Source: Rhodospirillales bacterium (lineage in GTDB: Bacteria > Pseudomonadota > Alphaproteobacteria > Acetobacterales > Acetobacteraceae). From it: 64,000 nucleotides of DNA. Under the pieces are notes generated by a model. It was given only the letters and a program-made list of their open reading frames with translations, was not told where the DNA came from and made no database searches. Both the position numbers and the translations under genes were made by a program. This document shows, one piece after another, positions 44,969 to 53,453 of this stretch. Where the stretch lies: assembly GCA_025352665.1 (NCBI GenBank), contig JANXSM010000163.1, positions 45,273-109,272 of the forward strand, given 5' to 3'. Position 1 is the first letter of the stretch, and each line of letters opens with the position of its first letter.

Positions 44969-45844
44969 TCAGCCTTTCGTTGCACCTGCAAGAAGCCCCT
45001 GCACATAGTAGCGTTGGAACGCAACGGTCAGCGCGAGGCAGGGCAGCATCGTGATCACCGTCCCGGCCTGCAGCGCGCCCCAATCGACCGCTCCGAGATA
45101 GCCGAAGGAGATCGTCACCAGCATCACCGGCATGGTGTAGTTCGACTGGTCCGTCATCAGGATCAGTGCCGCCAAAAACTCGTTCCAGCTCGCGATGAAG
45201 TTGATGAGCATCACCGTGACGAGACTCGGTGCGACCAGCGGCAGGAGTACGCGCAGGAGGATGGCGGCCGGGCCGGCACCGTCAATCATCGCGGCCTCAT
45301 CGAGTGAACGGGGCACGGCATCGAACGCAGCGAGCATGATCATGACGCCGAGAGGCAGGTGGAACGTTGTGTACACAAGCCCAAGCCCGACCAGCGAGTT
45401 CTGCAAGCCTATGAGACGCAGGACGATGAACAGTGGTGTCAGTACTGTCTGGAACGGCACCATGATGGCGGCGAGCACGAGGATGAACGCGAGGCGCCGG
45501 CCGACGAAACGGAAGCGCGAGAAGCCATAGGCCGCGAGCGAGCCGATGATCGCAACGCCGAGCGCGCTGCCGACTGCGACCGCGACACTGTTCCCAAGAT
45601 AGCGCCAGAGCCCTGAGCCGACATTCGCAAGGGCTGCGTAATTTTCCCAGGTAAGCGTGGCCGGTAACCAGCCGGGCGATGGCACGCTGCCCGCGTTTGC
45701 GTGGACTGAGGAGAACAATACCCATGCGATTGGAAACAGGAACGCCAACGTGATCGCACCGCAAACGGCGTAGTAGATCCACACGATCAGTGCCTGACCA
45801 GGTCGCCAGCGCGCGGGCGGCACCTGCACTATGGCAGCACTCAT
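44969..45844 (-). CDS. Carbohydrate ABC transporter permease (MalG type)
   Basis: A 291-residue inner-membrane permease with six helices. The EAA loop is SLDEAAMIDGAGPAAILLRV near residue 190, which docks the ATPase; the C-terminus RYYVQGLLAGATKG is typical of MalG-like subunits. The ATG overlaps the stop of the upstream permease by four bases. No ATPase gene is in the cluster, so a shared MsmK/UgpC-type ATPase from elsewhere is presumably used. Confidence 0.92.
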   Translation of the reverse strand: MSAAIVQVPPARWRPGQALIVWIYYAVCGAITLAFLFPIAWVLFSSVHANAGSVPSPGWLPATLTWENYAALANVGSGLWRYLGNSVAVAVGSALGVAIIGSLAAYGFSRFRFVGRRLAFILVLAAIMVPFQTVLTPLFIVLRLIGLQNSLVGLGLVYTTFHLPLGVMIMLAAFDAVPRSLDEAAMIDGAGPAAILLRVLLPLVAPSLVTVMLINFIASWNEFLAALILMTDQSNYTMPVMLVTISFGYLGAVDWGALQAGTVITMLPCLALTVAFQRYYVQGLLAGATKG

Positions 45845-46710
45845 GCGTCGTCCGGATCGCGCAGTAGCACGAGTTGGGCGAGGTTGATTGCGAGCACCAT
45901 CGCCAGCAGGACGATGGCAAGCGCTGCAGCATAGCCGACGCGAAACGAGCCGAACGCGCTATTGTAGATCCAGTAGACGATGCTGATCGTCCCGTTCTGC
46001 GGGCCGCCACGCGTGATGATGTAGAACGGTTCGAACACCAACAGCGATCCGGTGACCGACAGGACCAGCGCGAGCCGCAAGCTGCGGCGCATGAGCGGCA
46101 GGGTCACATGACGAAAATCCTGCCAGTAACTGGCGCCATCGATCCGCGCTGCTTCGTGGAGCTCGATCGGAATTCCCTGCAATCCAACGAGCAGAAGCAC
46201 CATTGTGAAGCCCGCCGTCTTCCAAACCACCATGGTCGACGCCGCCACGGTTGCCGCGCCCGTGCTATCGAGATATTGCACCGGCCCGAGTGCAAGACCC
46301 AATGCGTTCAGTATGGTCGTGAACACGCCGACATCGCCATTCAGCATCCACACCCAGAGTACGCTTGCGGTGCTGATGCCGATGGAGGTCGGCAGGAACC
46401 AGATCGTGCGGAACAGGCCGACGCCACGCCGCTTTGTATTGGCGAGCAGGGCCAGCACGAAAGCGACGATGAACAGAATCGGCGTGATGAGGACGGCGTA
46501 GGTGACGGTGAAGCGCACCGCGCCCAGAAAGATCTCGTCATCGAGGATGGAGAGATAATTGCGCCAACCGATCCAGCGCGGCCGCCCGATCAGCGGCCAG
46601 TTATGCGCCGAGATCCATCCAACCATCGCGAGCGGCCATAGAAAGAACACGCTGGTCAGGCACAAGGCGGGGGCCACGAACAGCCATCCGGTCAGTCCGT
46701 GATGCCGCAT
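45841..46710 (-). CDS. Carbohydrate ABC transporter permease (MalF type)
   Basis: A 289-residue partner permease with an N-terminal helix (LFVAPALCLTSVFFLWPLAM), six helices in all and the EAA loop ELHEAARIDGASYWQDFRHV near residue 183. It forms the heterodimeric channel with the MalG-type subunit. It begins 8 bp after the binding-protein gene. Confidence 0.92.
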   Translation of the reverse strand: MRHHGLTGWLFVAPALCLTSVFFLWPLAMVGWISAHNWPLIGRPRWIGWRNYLSILDDEIFLGAVRFTVTYAVLITPILFIVAFVLALLANTKRRGVGLFRTIWFLPTSIGISTASVLWVWMLNGDVGVFTTILNALGLALGPVQYLDSTGAATVAASTMVVWKTAGFTMVLLLVGLQGIPIELHEAARIDGASYWQDFRHVTLPLMRRSLRLALVLSVTGSLLVFEPFYIITRGGPQNGTISIVYWIYNSAFGSFRVGYAAALAIVLLAMVLAINLAQLVLLRDPDDA

Positions 46711-46718
46711 CTTTGGTC

Positions 46719-47963
46719 TCAGTTTCCGGTGTCGATGATCTGCTGGAACCGCTTCTGCGCCTCGGCGACTGCGCCCGTCACATCTCCATCGAATACCGCG
46801 CGTTGCAACATCCGCAGAAACGGTCCCTGTGGGCTATTCAGCAGATCATTATAGACAAAGCTGTAAGGCGTCCGACCCTTCGCCATCGCTTCGGTAGCGA
46901 CGAGGTAAACGGGGTTCCTCTCGGTGAACTCGTTCTTCGCGAGATCGGTCCGCACCGGCAGCGCGTTGTTGCGCGCCAGGATGCCGATCTGTACTTCCGG
47001 CGAATATGTCCACTGGATGAAGTCCCATGCGAGTTTCGGCTGCTTGCTGCCGCGCGGTATCGCAATGGCGTCGCCGCCTGCAAAGGAAGACCACTGTCCA
47101 GCCTTCTCACCAGGGAGGAAGGTGGCGCCCACTTCCATGTTCGGCGAGAGGCGGCGCAGTCCCGTCATCGTGAACGCACCGCCGGCCCAGAGTCCGACCT
47201 TGCCGCTCGCCGGCGTCGAGATGATGTTCTCGGCGCCGTCATTGCGTGCGGAGGGCGGGATGGTCTTCGACGCCCACATCGCACGCAGATGGTCGAGAGC
47301 GCCGAGCACTGCGGGCGAGTTCAGCGTAGCCTTGCTGCCGTCGTCGCTGATGACGTCGCCACCTGCCGCCCAGATGAGCGGCAGGAAGGTGAACACATTG
47401 TTCCCCGCCGTGTTGCCGGGGAAGTAGTAGCCATACGTGCCGTTGCCGAGGGCCGTGATCTTTTCGGCATCAGCGCGCACCTCCGCCCATGTCTTCGGCG
47501 GCACTTCCGGGTCGAGCCCCGCCTTGCGGAACAGCGCCTTGTCGTACATCAGGAACGACGCCTCCGCGCTGTAGGGAACGGCGAACAGTTTTCCTTCGAA
47601 CGTCGAGAGCCGCAGATGCGATGGGCTGAGCTTTTCGTAATAGGGTAACGCCTTCGCCAACGCCGTGACGTCAGTCAGCTCCTCACCGCGCGCGAAGGTC
47701 GGTACGTAGACCAGGTCGATCGACATGAGATCGGGTGGCGAGCCGCCCGCGATCGCGGTGCCGACCTTGGCGACAAACTGTTCGTTGGGGATGAGGTTGA
47801 GGACAACCTTGTCGGGATGCGTCTCGTTGTACGCTTTCACCATCGCGGTCGAGTAGGCCTCGGTGGTGCTGCGCGCCCACATTGTGATTTCTGCAGCATT
47901 GGCATCGCCGCTTCCCAGTCCCAACGCCAATAGTCCGATCGTCAGTTTTACCGTGAACCGCAT
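46719..47963 (-). CDS. Sugar ABC transporter substrate-binding protein
   Basis: A 414-residue periplasmic binding protein of the extracellular solute-binding family 1. Signal peptide MRFTVKLTIGLLALGLGSG ending DANAAE. Then ITMWARSTTEAYSTAMVKAY, PDLMSIDLVYVPTFARGEEL, the hinge WAAGGDVISDDGSKATLNSP and late QWTYSPEVQIGILARNNALP. It captures an oligosaccharide, probably an arabinoside, for the two permeases. ATG 47963 is chosen at the signal peptide; the longer frame to 48143 is spacer and lacI antisense. Confidence 0.92.
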   Translation of the reverse strand: MRFTVKLTIGLLALGLGSGDANAAEITMWARSTTEAYSTAMVKAYNETHPDKVVLNLIPNEQFVAKVGTAIAGGSPPDLMSIDLVYVPTFARGEELTDVTALAKALPYYEKLSPSHLRLSTFEGKLFAVPYSAEASFLMYDKALFRKAGLDPEVPPKTWAEVRADAEKITALGNGTYGYYFPGNTAGNNVFTFLPLIWAAGGDVISDDGSKATLNSPAVLGALDHLRAMWASKTIPPSARNDGAENIISTPASGKVGLWAGGAFTMTGLRRLSPNMEVGATFLPGEKAGQWSSFAGGDAIAIPRGSKQPKLAWDFIQWTYSPEVQIGILARNNALPVRTDLAKNEFTERNPVYLVATEAMAKGRTPYSFVYNDLLNSPQGPFLRMLQRAVFDGDVTGAVAEAQKRFQQIIDTGN

Positions 47964-48004
47964 CGCTCGCTCCCTTCCTGTCACCCGGCTTTCGAGGCCG
48001 GTTG

Positions 48005-49051
48005 TTATTCTGCTCCGCCTCCGCAAGATGCGCGCACGACGAGCCGGCACGGAACGCGGGTTGCCGCCGCGCGCTGCCCGTCGTTCGCGTCGATCATCCC
48101 AAGCAGCCGCGTCGCCGCCAAACGGCCGAGCTCGTCCAGGCACGGGTCGATCGTCGTCAAAGGCGGCCGCGTCGCAGCGGCGACGATCTCCCAGTTGTCG
48201 TAACCCACGATCGCCAAATCCTCGGGCACATGAACGCCGCGGTCGCGCAGAGTGTCAGCGACACCACGTGCGATCTGGTCGCTGCCACAGAAGATCGCGT
48301 CGAACGGCCGGCCAATGTCCAGCAGCCGCTCGGCAGCCTCGCGACCCCACTCCTCGCTCCATGACCCACTCAGGACAAGCTGGTCATCGAGCACCAGCCC
48401 TGCATCGGCGAGCGCGCGGGCGAGACCGACGCGTCGTTCGCGCACGGCAGCAAACCGTTCTGGACCCGTTATGTGCGCGATGCGCCTGCGTCCGAGACGC
48501 GCGAAATGCGCGCCCGCCAGCGCGCCGCCACCCTCGTCGTCGGGAAGCAGGCAAGCGGCTGCTGGGTCCTCGCTCTGCGCGTATGCGTACACGACGGGCA
48601 ACGATGCGCCGCCAAGGTCGAGCGGACGGCGCGGATCGGTTCGCCGCGACGTCACGATGATGCCGTCGACACGCTTGGCCAGCAGCGAGTCCACATGGCG
48701 CCGCTCGAGTTCCAGATCGTCTGTCGGCTTGCACAGGAAGACGGCGATGCGCGCGGGATCGAGCGCGTCTTCGATGCCCTCGAGCAAGGGAATGCTGAAG
48801 CGTCCGAACCGATCGCTCGTGATGATGCCGACGGTAAAACTGCGCTTGCGATGAAGGCTCTGTGCGAGTTCGTTCGGGAGAAATCCTAGAATCGCCGCCG
48901 TGGCGCGTACCCGCGCGCGCGTATCGGGACGAAGTTGACCTCGGTCGTTCAACGCCTTCGAGACGGTCCCGACGCTGACCCCGGCATCACGGGCTACGTC
49001 ATGGATCGTCACCGGCGTGCGCCGCTGCGCGTTGTGCTGCTCCGACGCCAT
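48005..49051 (-). CDS. LacI-family transcriptional regulator
   Basis: A 348-residue repressor. HTH and hinge: VTIHDVARDAGVSVGTVSKA and LNDRGQLRPDTRARV; then a periplasmic-binding-like ligand domain (VGIITSDRFGRFSIPLLEG, FDAIFCGSDQIARG, LAIVGYDNWEIVAAATRPPL). AGGAGG nine bases ahead fixes ATG 49051. It is the first gene of the sugar-uptake unit and likely represses it and itself via the palindrome 50 bp upstream, released by a sugar. Confidence 0.92.
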   Translation of the reverse strand: MASEQHNAQRRTPVTIHDVARDAGVSVGTVSKALNDRGQLRPDTRARVRATAAILGFLPNELAQSLHRKRSFTVGIITSDRFGRFSIPLLEGIEDALDPARIAVFLCKPTDDLELERRHVDSLLAKRVDGIIVTSRRTDPRRPLDLGGASLPVVYAYAQSEDPAAACLLPDDEGGGALAGAHFARLGRRRIAHITGPERFAAVRERRVGLARALADAGLVLDDQLVLSGSWSEEWGREAAERLLDIGRPFDAIFCGSDQIARGVADTLRDRGVHVPEDLAIVGYDNWEIVAAATRPPLTTIDPCLDELGRLAATRLLGMIDANDGQRAAATRVPCRLVVRASCGGGAE

Positions 49052-49101
49052 TCGGCGTTTCCTCCTAGTGGCGATGCTAGGCACGGATTGATCGAAGCGC
49101 A

Positions 49102-49119
49102 ACGGAAAAGCTTTTCCGT
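49102..49119. promoter_or_regulatory. Perfect 18-bp palindrome, likely LacI-family operator
   Basis: ACGGAAAAGCTTTTCCGT is an exact palindrome lying between the lacI gene and the divergent PhyH gene, 50 bp before the lacI start. Size and symmetry suit a LacI-family operator (central GC here). It could control both directions. Confidence 0.75.
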
Positions 49120-49317
49120 ACGAGCACTAACGCATCCCGTCACCCCGTGAAGTTGCAGTGACCGCACGCATTCGGTCTGCCCGCTTCCTTGTCACCTCCT
49201 TGCTGCACGCTGAGGTGGTCGCTGTCTGCTGTCGGTAAGCCACGGCCAAAGTCCATAATTTGATTGCAACGGACAGCTCCATTGGGTAACAAAAAGACTA
49301 AAGGCGGGGCGCAACGA

Positions 49318-50256
49318 ATGAACCAAATGGCAGCATTCGATGCTTCGCAATCGCTAACCAGCGGCGGAGTCGCTCTGGAATCCGGCATCGATGAGCTAGG
49401 TGTGCTTGAAGATGCGTCTGCCGAACTGGGCGATACCGGTGCACTTCGCGCCCGCATGGCGCGCGATGGTTATCTGTTCCTCCCGGGCTTGCTCGACAGA
49501 CTGCAGGTGCTGGACGCGCGCGCCGAGATCACTTGTCGCTTGCACGCCGCAGGAGTACTAGAAGCCGGCACCAATCCCATGGAGGCGTTGACCGAGTCAT
49601 CCGCCCTATCGCATTCGTTGGACCGAAATGCGCGAACAGCGCTAACGCTCCACAATGCCGCGCTGTCCACCCTCCTATACGACGGACCGATGATGGCATT
49701 CTTCGATCGCTTTCTTGGCGAATCGACCCGGCACTACGACTATACTTGGTTGCGCGCCGTGCCGCCTGGTCTCGGCACGCCATGCCATGCCGACGTCGTC
49801 TATATGGGCCGGGCTGAGCGCGAGCGACTGTTCACGGCCTGGACACCATTGGGCGACATCGATCTGCAGCAGGGCGGCTTGATGGTGCTGGAACAGTCAT
49901 GTCACTCCCCGGAGCTCGAGAAATCCTATCACGCTCTCGACGTGGATGCGCATTGCACCAACGGACCGGACCAGCGCGACGCGTGGGAGAAAGGCTCCAA
50001 CGGTTGGCTCGGCACCGATCCCGTGACAATCCGCCAGCGCCTTGGCGGCCGTTGGCTCACCACAGCCTTCACCGCGGGAGACGTGCTGATCTTCAGCATC
50101 TTCACCATCCACGCCAGCCTCGACAACCGCTCGAATCGCTTTCGGCTCAGCGCTGACAGCCGTTACCAGCCGGCGAGCAAGCTCGCCGATGCCCGTTGGA
50201 TCGGCGCCAATCCACCAGGCCACGGGCCGAACGCCAAGCGCGGGCTTATTTGCTAG
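49318..50256 (+). CDS. Phytanoyl-CoA dioxygenase (PhyH) family protein
   Basis: A 312-residue Fe(II)/2-oxoglutarate dioxygenase. DGYLFLPGLLDRLQVL opens the fold; Fe ligands are His and Asp in PCHADVV near residue 155 and a distal His in FTIHASLDN near residue 263, with the oxoglutarate Arg in RFRLSADSRYQP. It is divergent from the LacI regulator and may be part of the same sugar regulon, possibly modifying a sugar or its aglycone; substrate unknown. ATG 49318 has AAGGCGGGG ahead. The natural-looking C-terminus KRGLIC ends in a TAG shared with an element. Confidence 0.85.
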   Translation: MNQMAAFDASQSLTSGGVALESGIDELGVLEDASAELGDTGALRARMARDGYLFLPGLLDRLQVLDARAEITCRLHAAGVLEAGTNPMEALTESSALSHSLDRNARTALTLHNAALSTLLYDGPMMAFFDRFLGESTRHYDYTWLRAVPPGLGTPCHADVVYMGRAERERLFTAWTPLGDIDLQQGGLMVLEQSCHSPELEKSYHALDVDAHCTNGPDQRDAWEKGSNGWLGTDPVTIRQRLGGRWLTTAFTAGDVLIFSIFTIHASLDNRSNRFRLSADSRYQPASKLADARWIGANPPGHGPNAKRGLIC

Positions 50257-50358
50257 AGCCTGATCGCTTCTGGTAGGCAAAGCTGCCAGGCTCTACCGGT
50301 TTGTTTTGACGAGAAACTTTATCGCGTTATTGGTTCAACCTCAGGCAATACTGCTCTA
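50254..50358. mobile_element. TA-flanked two-hairpin element (copy 7, 101 bp)
   Basis: TA at 50254-50255 and 50357-50358. Left hairpin TAGAGCCTGATCGCTTCTGG...GCCAGGCTCTA; right part carries ATCGCGTTATTGGTTCAACC as in copies 5 and 9. Its left TA plus first G is the TAG stop of the PhyH gene. Confidence 0.75.
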
Positions 50359-50542
50359 ACATTCGAGATCTCCAGGCCACGGCACATATGTTTGGTAGCC
50401 CGTTCGGCCGCTACCCGCGGTTTCGTCAGCACCGCCCCAAGCTGCCGGCAGCGCGCGGGCCATGATTATCGTCGATCTGAACTTCTCGTTTGTCGAGCCG
50501 GACGGTTCTGGGATGGTCTGCTTATCAGAAGACCATAGATAT
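50359..50542. other. Spacer with no recognised gene
   Basis: About 180 bp between the element and the gntR remnant. No family resemblance in any frame; no clear promoter. Confidence 0.4.
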
Positions 50543-51232
50543 TCAGTCCGATCTGTCGATCGACTTCTGCAGCTGCGCTCCGGCCGCTGCCACGTGCCGC
50601 CACCTCAGAAGTTCAGCCAACTCAGGATCGCGAAGCCGCATCGCCTGCAGGATCCGTTCATGATCCACGAAGGCTCGCAACGGACGGCCCTGAGCGTGGC
50701 CGGTCTTGAAGCGGAACAGGCGCATGATCGAATAGAGATCTCGGCATAGTAATTGTTCGAGCCGGCGTGAGCCGCATTGCTGGGCAAGGACATAATGGAA
50801 GTCGAGCTCGCCATACTCCTGGTGGTAGGAGCGGTCGGCCTGAAGGCCCTCCATGGTGCGGTGTTGGTGCAACAGGGTTTAGAGCCGGTCAAAGCCAGCC
50901 TCCGACATGGTCTGCGCAGCGAGACGACAGGCGAGGCCCTCGAGCGAGGCGCGCACCTCGTAGAGCTTTGCCATGTCCCTGCGATCAAGTTGAACCACAC
51001 GCACGCCGGCATGGGGTAGTCGGACGACCAGGCCGCGGCCTTCGAGGCGGCGCAGGGCTTCCCGCATGGGGCCGCGGCTCACCCCGGAGCGGCGTGACAG
51101 CTGTTCCTCTGCCAAGCGGCTCCCGAGTGGGATCTCGCCGCTGACCAGGGCGCGCTCGATCAATTCAAACACGCGGTCGGATTGGGTCCGATGCTCCGGC
51201 TCGTGTGCGAGTGCAGGCGTATCGTCCGTCAA
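50543..51232 (-). pseudogene. GntR/FadR-type regulator with internal stop
   Basis: From TTG 51232 the frame gives RVFELIERALVSGEIPLGSR and SGVSRGPMREALRRLEGRG (winged helix), LYEVRASLEGLACRLAA (start of FCD domain) to EAGFDRL, then TAA, then TLLHQHRTMEGL, GELDFHYVLAQQCGSRRL and AFVDHERILQAMRLRD to the stop at 50543. Joined, it is a 229-residue FCD-domain GntR regulator broken by one nonsense codon at about 50880. TTG overlaps the stop of the BKACE tail upstream, so the two were once an operon. Confidence 0.85.
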
Positions 51233-51470
51233 GTAAGGCCGAGCATGGATCGGGCCTCGGCCGGGGTGGCCGGCTCGCGGCCTTGGGCGCGACCGGGTGT
51301 GGCGAAAAAGCGCACGAGTTCCTCATTGGTTGGGAAGCCGAGCTCTGGGTAAGGATAGTCGCCGATGCCAGGGAAGACATGTCCGCCGCGTTCCATTGCG
51401 ACAGCAGCGGCGGGCAGGAGGTTGCCTTCCTTGCAGGTGACGGTCCATTCGATCCGGCGCCCTGCCGGTA
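51229..51470 (-). pseudogene. C-terminal fragment of a BKACE (DUF849) enzyme
   Basis: About 80 codons: RIEWTVTCKEGNLLPAAAVA, HVFPGIGDYPYPELGFPTNE and ATPAEARSMLGLT, the tail of a beta-keto acid cleavage enzyme. The fuller homologue at 54401 has the matching tail (GLGDYQYPELGCPPN, ATPSEARAMLKM) but the two differ enough not to be a recent copy. At about 51470 it meets a tctA fragment head to head, so the 5' part was lost in a rearrangement. Confidence 0.82.
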
Positions 51471-51481
51471 GAGCTCGGACG

Positions 51482-52437
51482 CTGCAGCCGGGCTGTTCGG
51501 GCTCGTGAAGTCCGACTACATCGCCACGGGCCCCAACGCCGGCAAGGTGAGCCTGATGCGGATCGTGTGGGCAGCGGTGGATACGCTGCGCTATCCCGTG
51601 GTCCTGTTGCGCGGCTCTCTGCTCGGTTCGGTGATCGGCACGCTGCCGGGCGGGCATGCGGTGGCGAACCTGTTATCGTATTCTGAGGCGCGCCGCACGG
51701 CGAAAGACCCGGAGGCATTCGGCACTGGCGACCCGCGGGGCGTGATCGCGGCGGAAGCGGGGAATGCTAGCTCCGAAGGCGGCTCGATTGCCACGCTGCT
51801 CGCATTGGGCATCCCCACTGGCGGGGCAACGGCGATCCTGCTGGTCGCCTTCGACATGCACAACATCATCGGTGGTCCGCAATTCATGCACGACCACGAG
51901 GACCTCGTTTATGCGGTGATCCTGTCCAACCTGGCGCAGATCCTGTTCCTCATTCCCGTCGGCCTCGCTTTCACCCTCGCAGCTTCCCACGTGATCCGCA
52001 TTCCGCTGCGAGTCATCATCCCGACCTTGCTGTCACTCGCGGTGATCGGGGCCTATGCGCTGAACGGCAACATGGCCGGGCCCGTGACGCTAGAGCGGGA
52101 TGACGTCTGATAGGCGACGTAATCCCGCTCTAGCTCTTTTTTATCGCGTGATTCCACCTTCGGTCATCACGCTCTAGCCGTGTTCACGGTAATGGGTTGG
52201 CTGCTGCAGCGGTTCGAATATCCGGTCTCCGCTGTGGTTGTCGGCCTGCTGCTGGCCAAGCTGACAGAAGGCGCGATGATGCGGACCTATTAGATGAGCG
52301 GTGATGACCCGCACATCTTCATCGAGCGCCCGGCGGCCGGGGTACTCCTGCTCCTGCTGATTGCATTCCTGATGTGGCCCGCGATAAAAAGTTGGCGTCG
52401 GCGTGGCAGTTCAGTGGCCTCAATAGCCAGGCACTAA
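51482..52437 (+). pseudogene. tctA: tctA-type tripartite tricarboxylate transporter large subunit, decayed
   Basis: Family blocks follow in order: RYPVVLLRGSLLGSVIGTLP, ANLLSYSEARR, FGTGDPRGVIAAEAGNASSE, LLALGIPTGGATAILL, then GAYALNGNMAGPVTL. There a two-hairpin element is inserted (52091-52176). The frame resumes AVFTVMGWLLQRFEYPVSAV to MRTY, hits TAG at 52291, and continues MSGDDPHIFIERPAAG to 52437. The N-terminal half is missing at 51482. Three lesions: truncation, insertion, nonsense. Confidence 0.88.
52091..52176. mobile_element. TA-flanked two-hairpin element (copy 8, 82 bp) inside tctA remnant
   Basis: TA at 52091-52092 and 52175-52176. Terminal inverted repeats GAGCGGGATGACG and GAGCGTGATGACC. 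In reverse complement it equals copy 4 except that copy 4 has 19 more bases between two AATCAC repeats. Removing 84 nt joins V-T-L to A-V-F-T-V-M-G in frame, as expected for TctA. Confidence 0.88.
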
Positions 52438-53152
52438 AAGAGGTGGCGCCACGGCCCTGCAGCAACCGGCAACGGGGCCCTATCCGGAGTCAGCGGAACG
52501 GCATTGCTGGCCTGCGAAACGTTGGCAAGCTGAGGGCACGGTACTTCACGGCAGACGCGGGCGAGGCTCGCGACGGTGTCGGCGCCCTGGACGAAGGTCA
52601 TATCGACGCCGATGTCCATACGGCCGCAGATGACAAAATCCGGATTGCGGCGGGCGTCCAGCGCGGCCTTCAGCTTCACCAGCGTGTCCTCGATCCCCGT
52701 CACGGCCTTGCCGGCGAAGTAGCCGCAGCGCTTGGGACACACCTGATCCTCGATGAACAGGCCAGCGGCCCCCGCAGCTTCGAACGCGCGGACGGCGTGA
52801 CGGACGTTGTGGACGCCCCCGAAGCCGGTATCAGCATCCGAATATCAACCGCCCCCGCCAAGCGGGCATAATGGTCGGCGAAATCGCGCATGCTGAGTTG
52901 ACCGGAGTCCGCCTCGGCCAGCAGCGTGGACGTGGCGGCCGAGCCGCCTCCAAAGGCTGCCTCGAAGCCGTGCGCCTGGATCAGGCGGGCAGACAAGGCA
53001 TCGTGCGCTCCGGGCATGACGAGGGTGCCTGGTCGGGCGATAAGGTCACGGAGGCGCCTGCCGGGAGAGGTGCCAAGGGGGCTGGCAGGGTAGCTCACGG
53101 GGGCGTTCATTCCGTCGATACCATTCGTTGCAGCACCATACGTTGCAGCCAT
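52434..53152 (-). pseudogene. Isocitrate lyase/PEP mutase family protein, decayed
   Basis: Start MNAPVSYPAS (53110) or 53152; RLRDLIARPGTLVMPGAHD and ALSARLIQAHGFEAAFGGG match the family. After GAVDIRML the frame is lost; a second frame carries DADTGFGGVHNVRHAVRAFE and LFIEDQVCPKRCGYFAGKAV, then FVICGRMD joined directly to IGVDMTFVQGADTV, where about 20 residues are missing. The active-site K-x-C-G block itself survives. The C-terminus is cut after PQLANV. Frameshift plus deletions make it non-functional. Confidence 0.85.
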
Positions 53153-53176
53153 GGCCGCTCTCCTCGTTCGCGCATT

Positions 53177-53453
53177 TCAAACCCGGCGATCGCGCCGCCG
53201 AGCTTCAGGGTTCATGCCGATGTCGTCCAGACCCTCCAGCAGTGCGATACGCTCCTCGGGTGCCGTGGCGAAGCCGATATCCAGACACAGCCCGGTGATG
53301 CGCTGCCGCTCGAGGTCAACCGTGATCGGTCCTTTAGTGTCCCGGATGGAGTGCAAGTCCGCCACCGGCAAGGCCTGGGCTAGCTGGTCGCTGTCAACGT
53401 CGTCGCGGTTTAGCACGGCTACCCGGCCGGTGACGGGGGGGGGGGTAGCTCAT
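53177..53453 (-). pseudogene. leuD-like (isopropylmalate isomerase small subunit) remnant
   Basis: ATG at 53453 overlaps the leuC-like stop (ATGA). An 11-base C run follows (53435-53445) that puts the gene out of frame; one base fewer would read into VTGRVAVLNRDDVDSDQ, the normal LeuD start. Then about 120 core residues are missing and the C-terminal part GPITVDLERQRITG...ALLEGLDDIGM follows in frame. The active-site loop is gone. Confidence 0.8.

Noticed and set aside
49264..49317. Longer start for the PhyH gene
   Set aside because: The first 18 codons look like spacer (Lys/Gly-rich) and a good ribosome-binding site lies just before ATG 49318.
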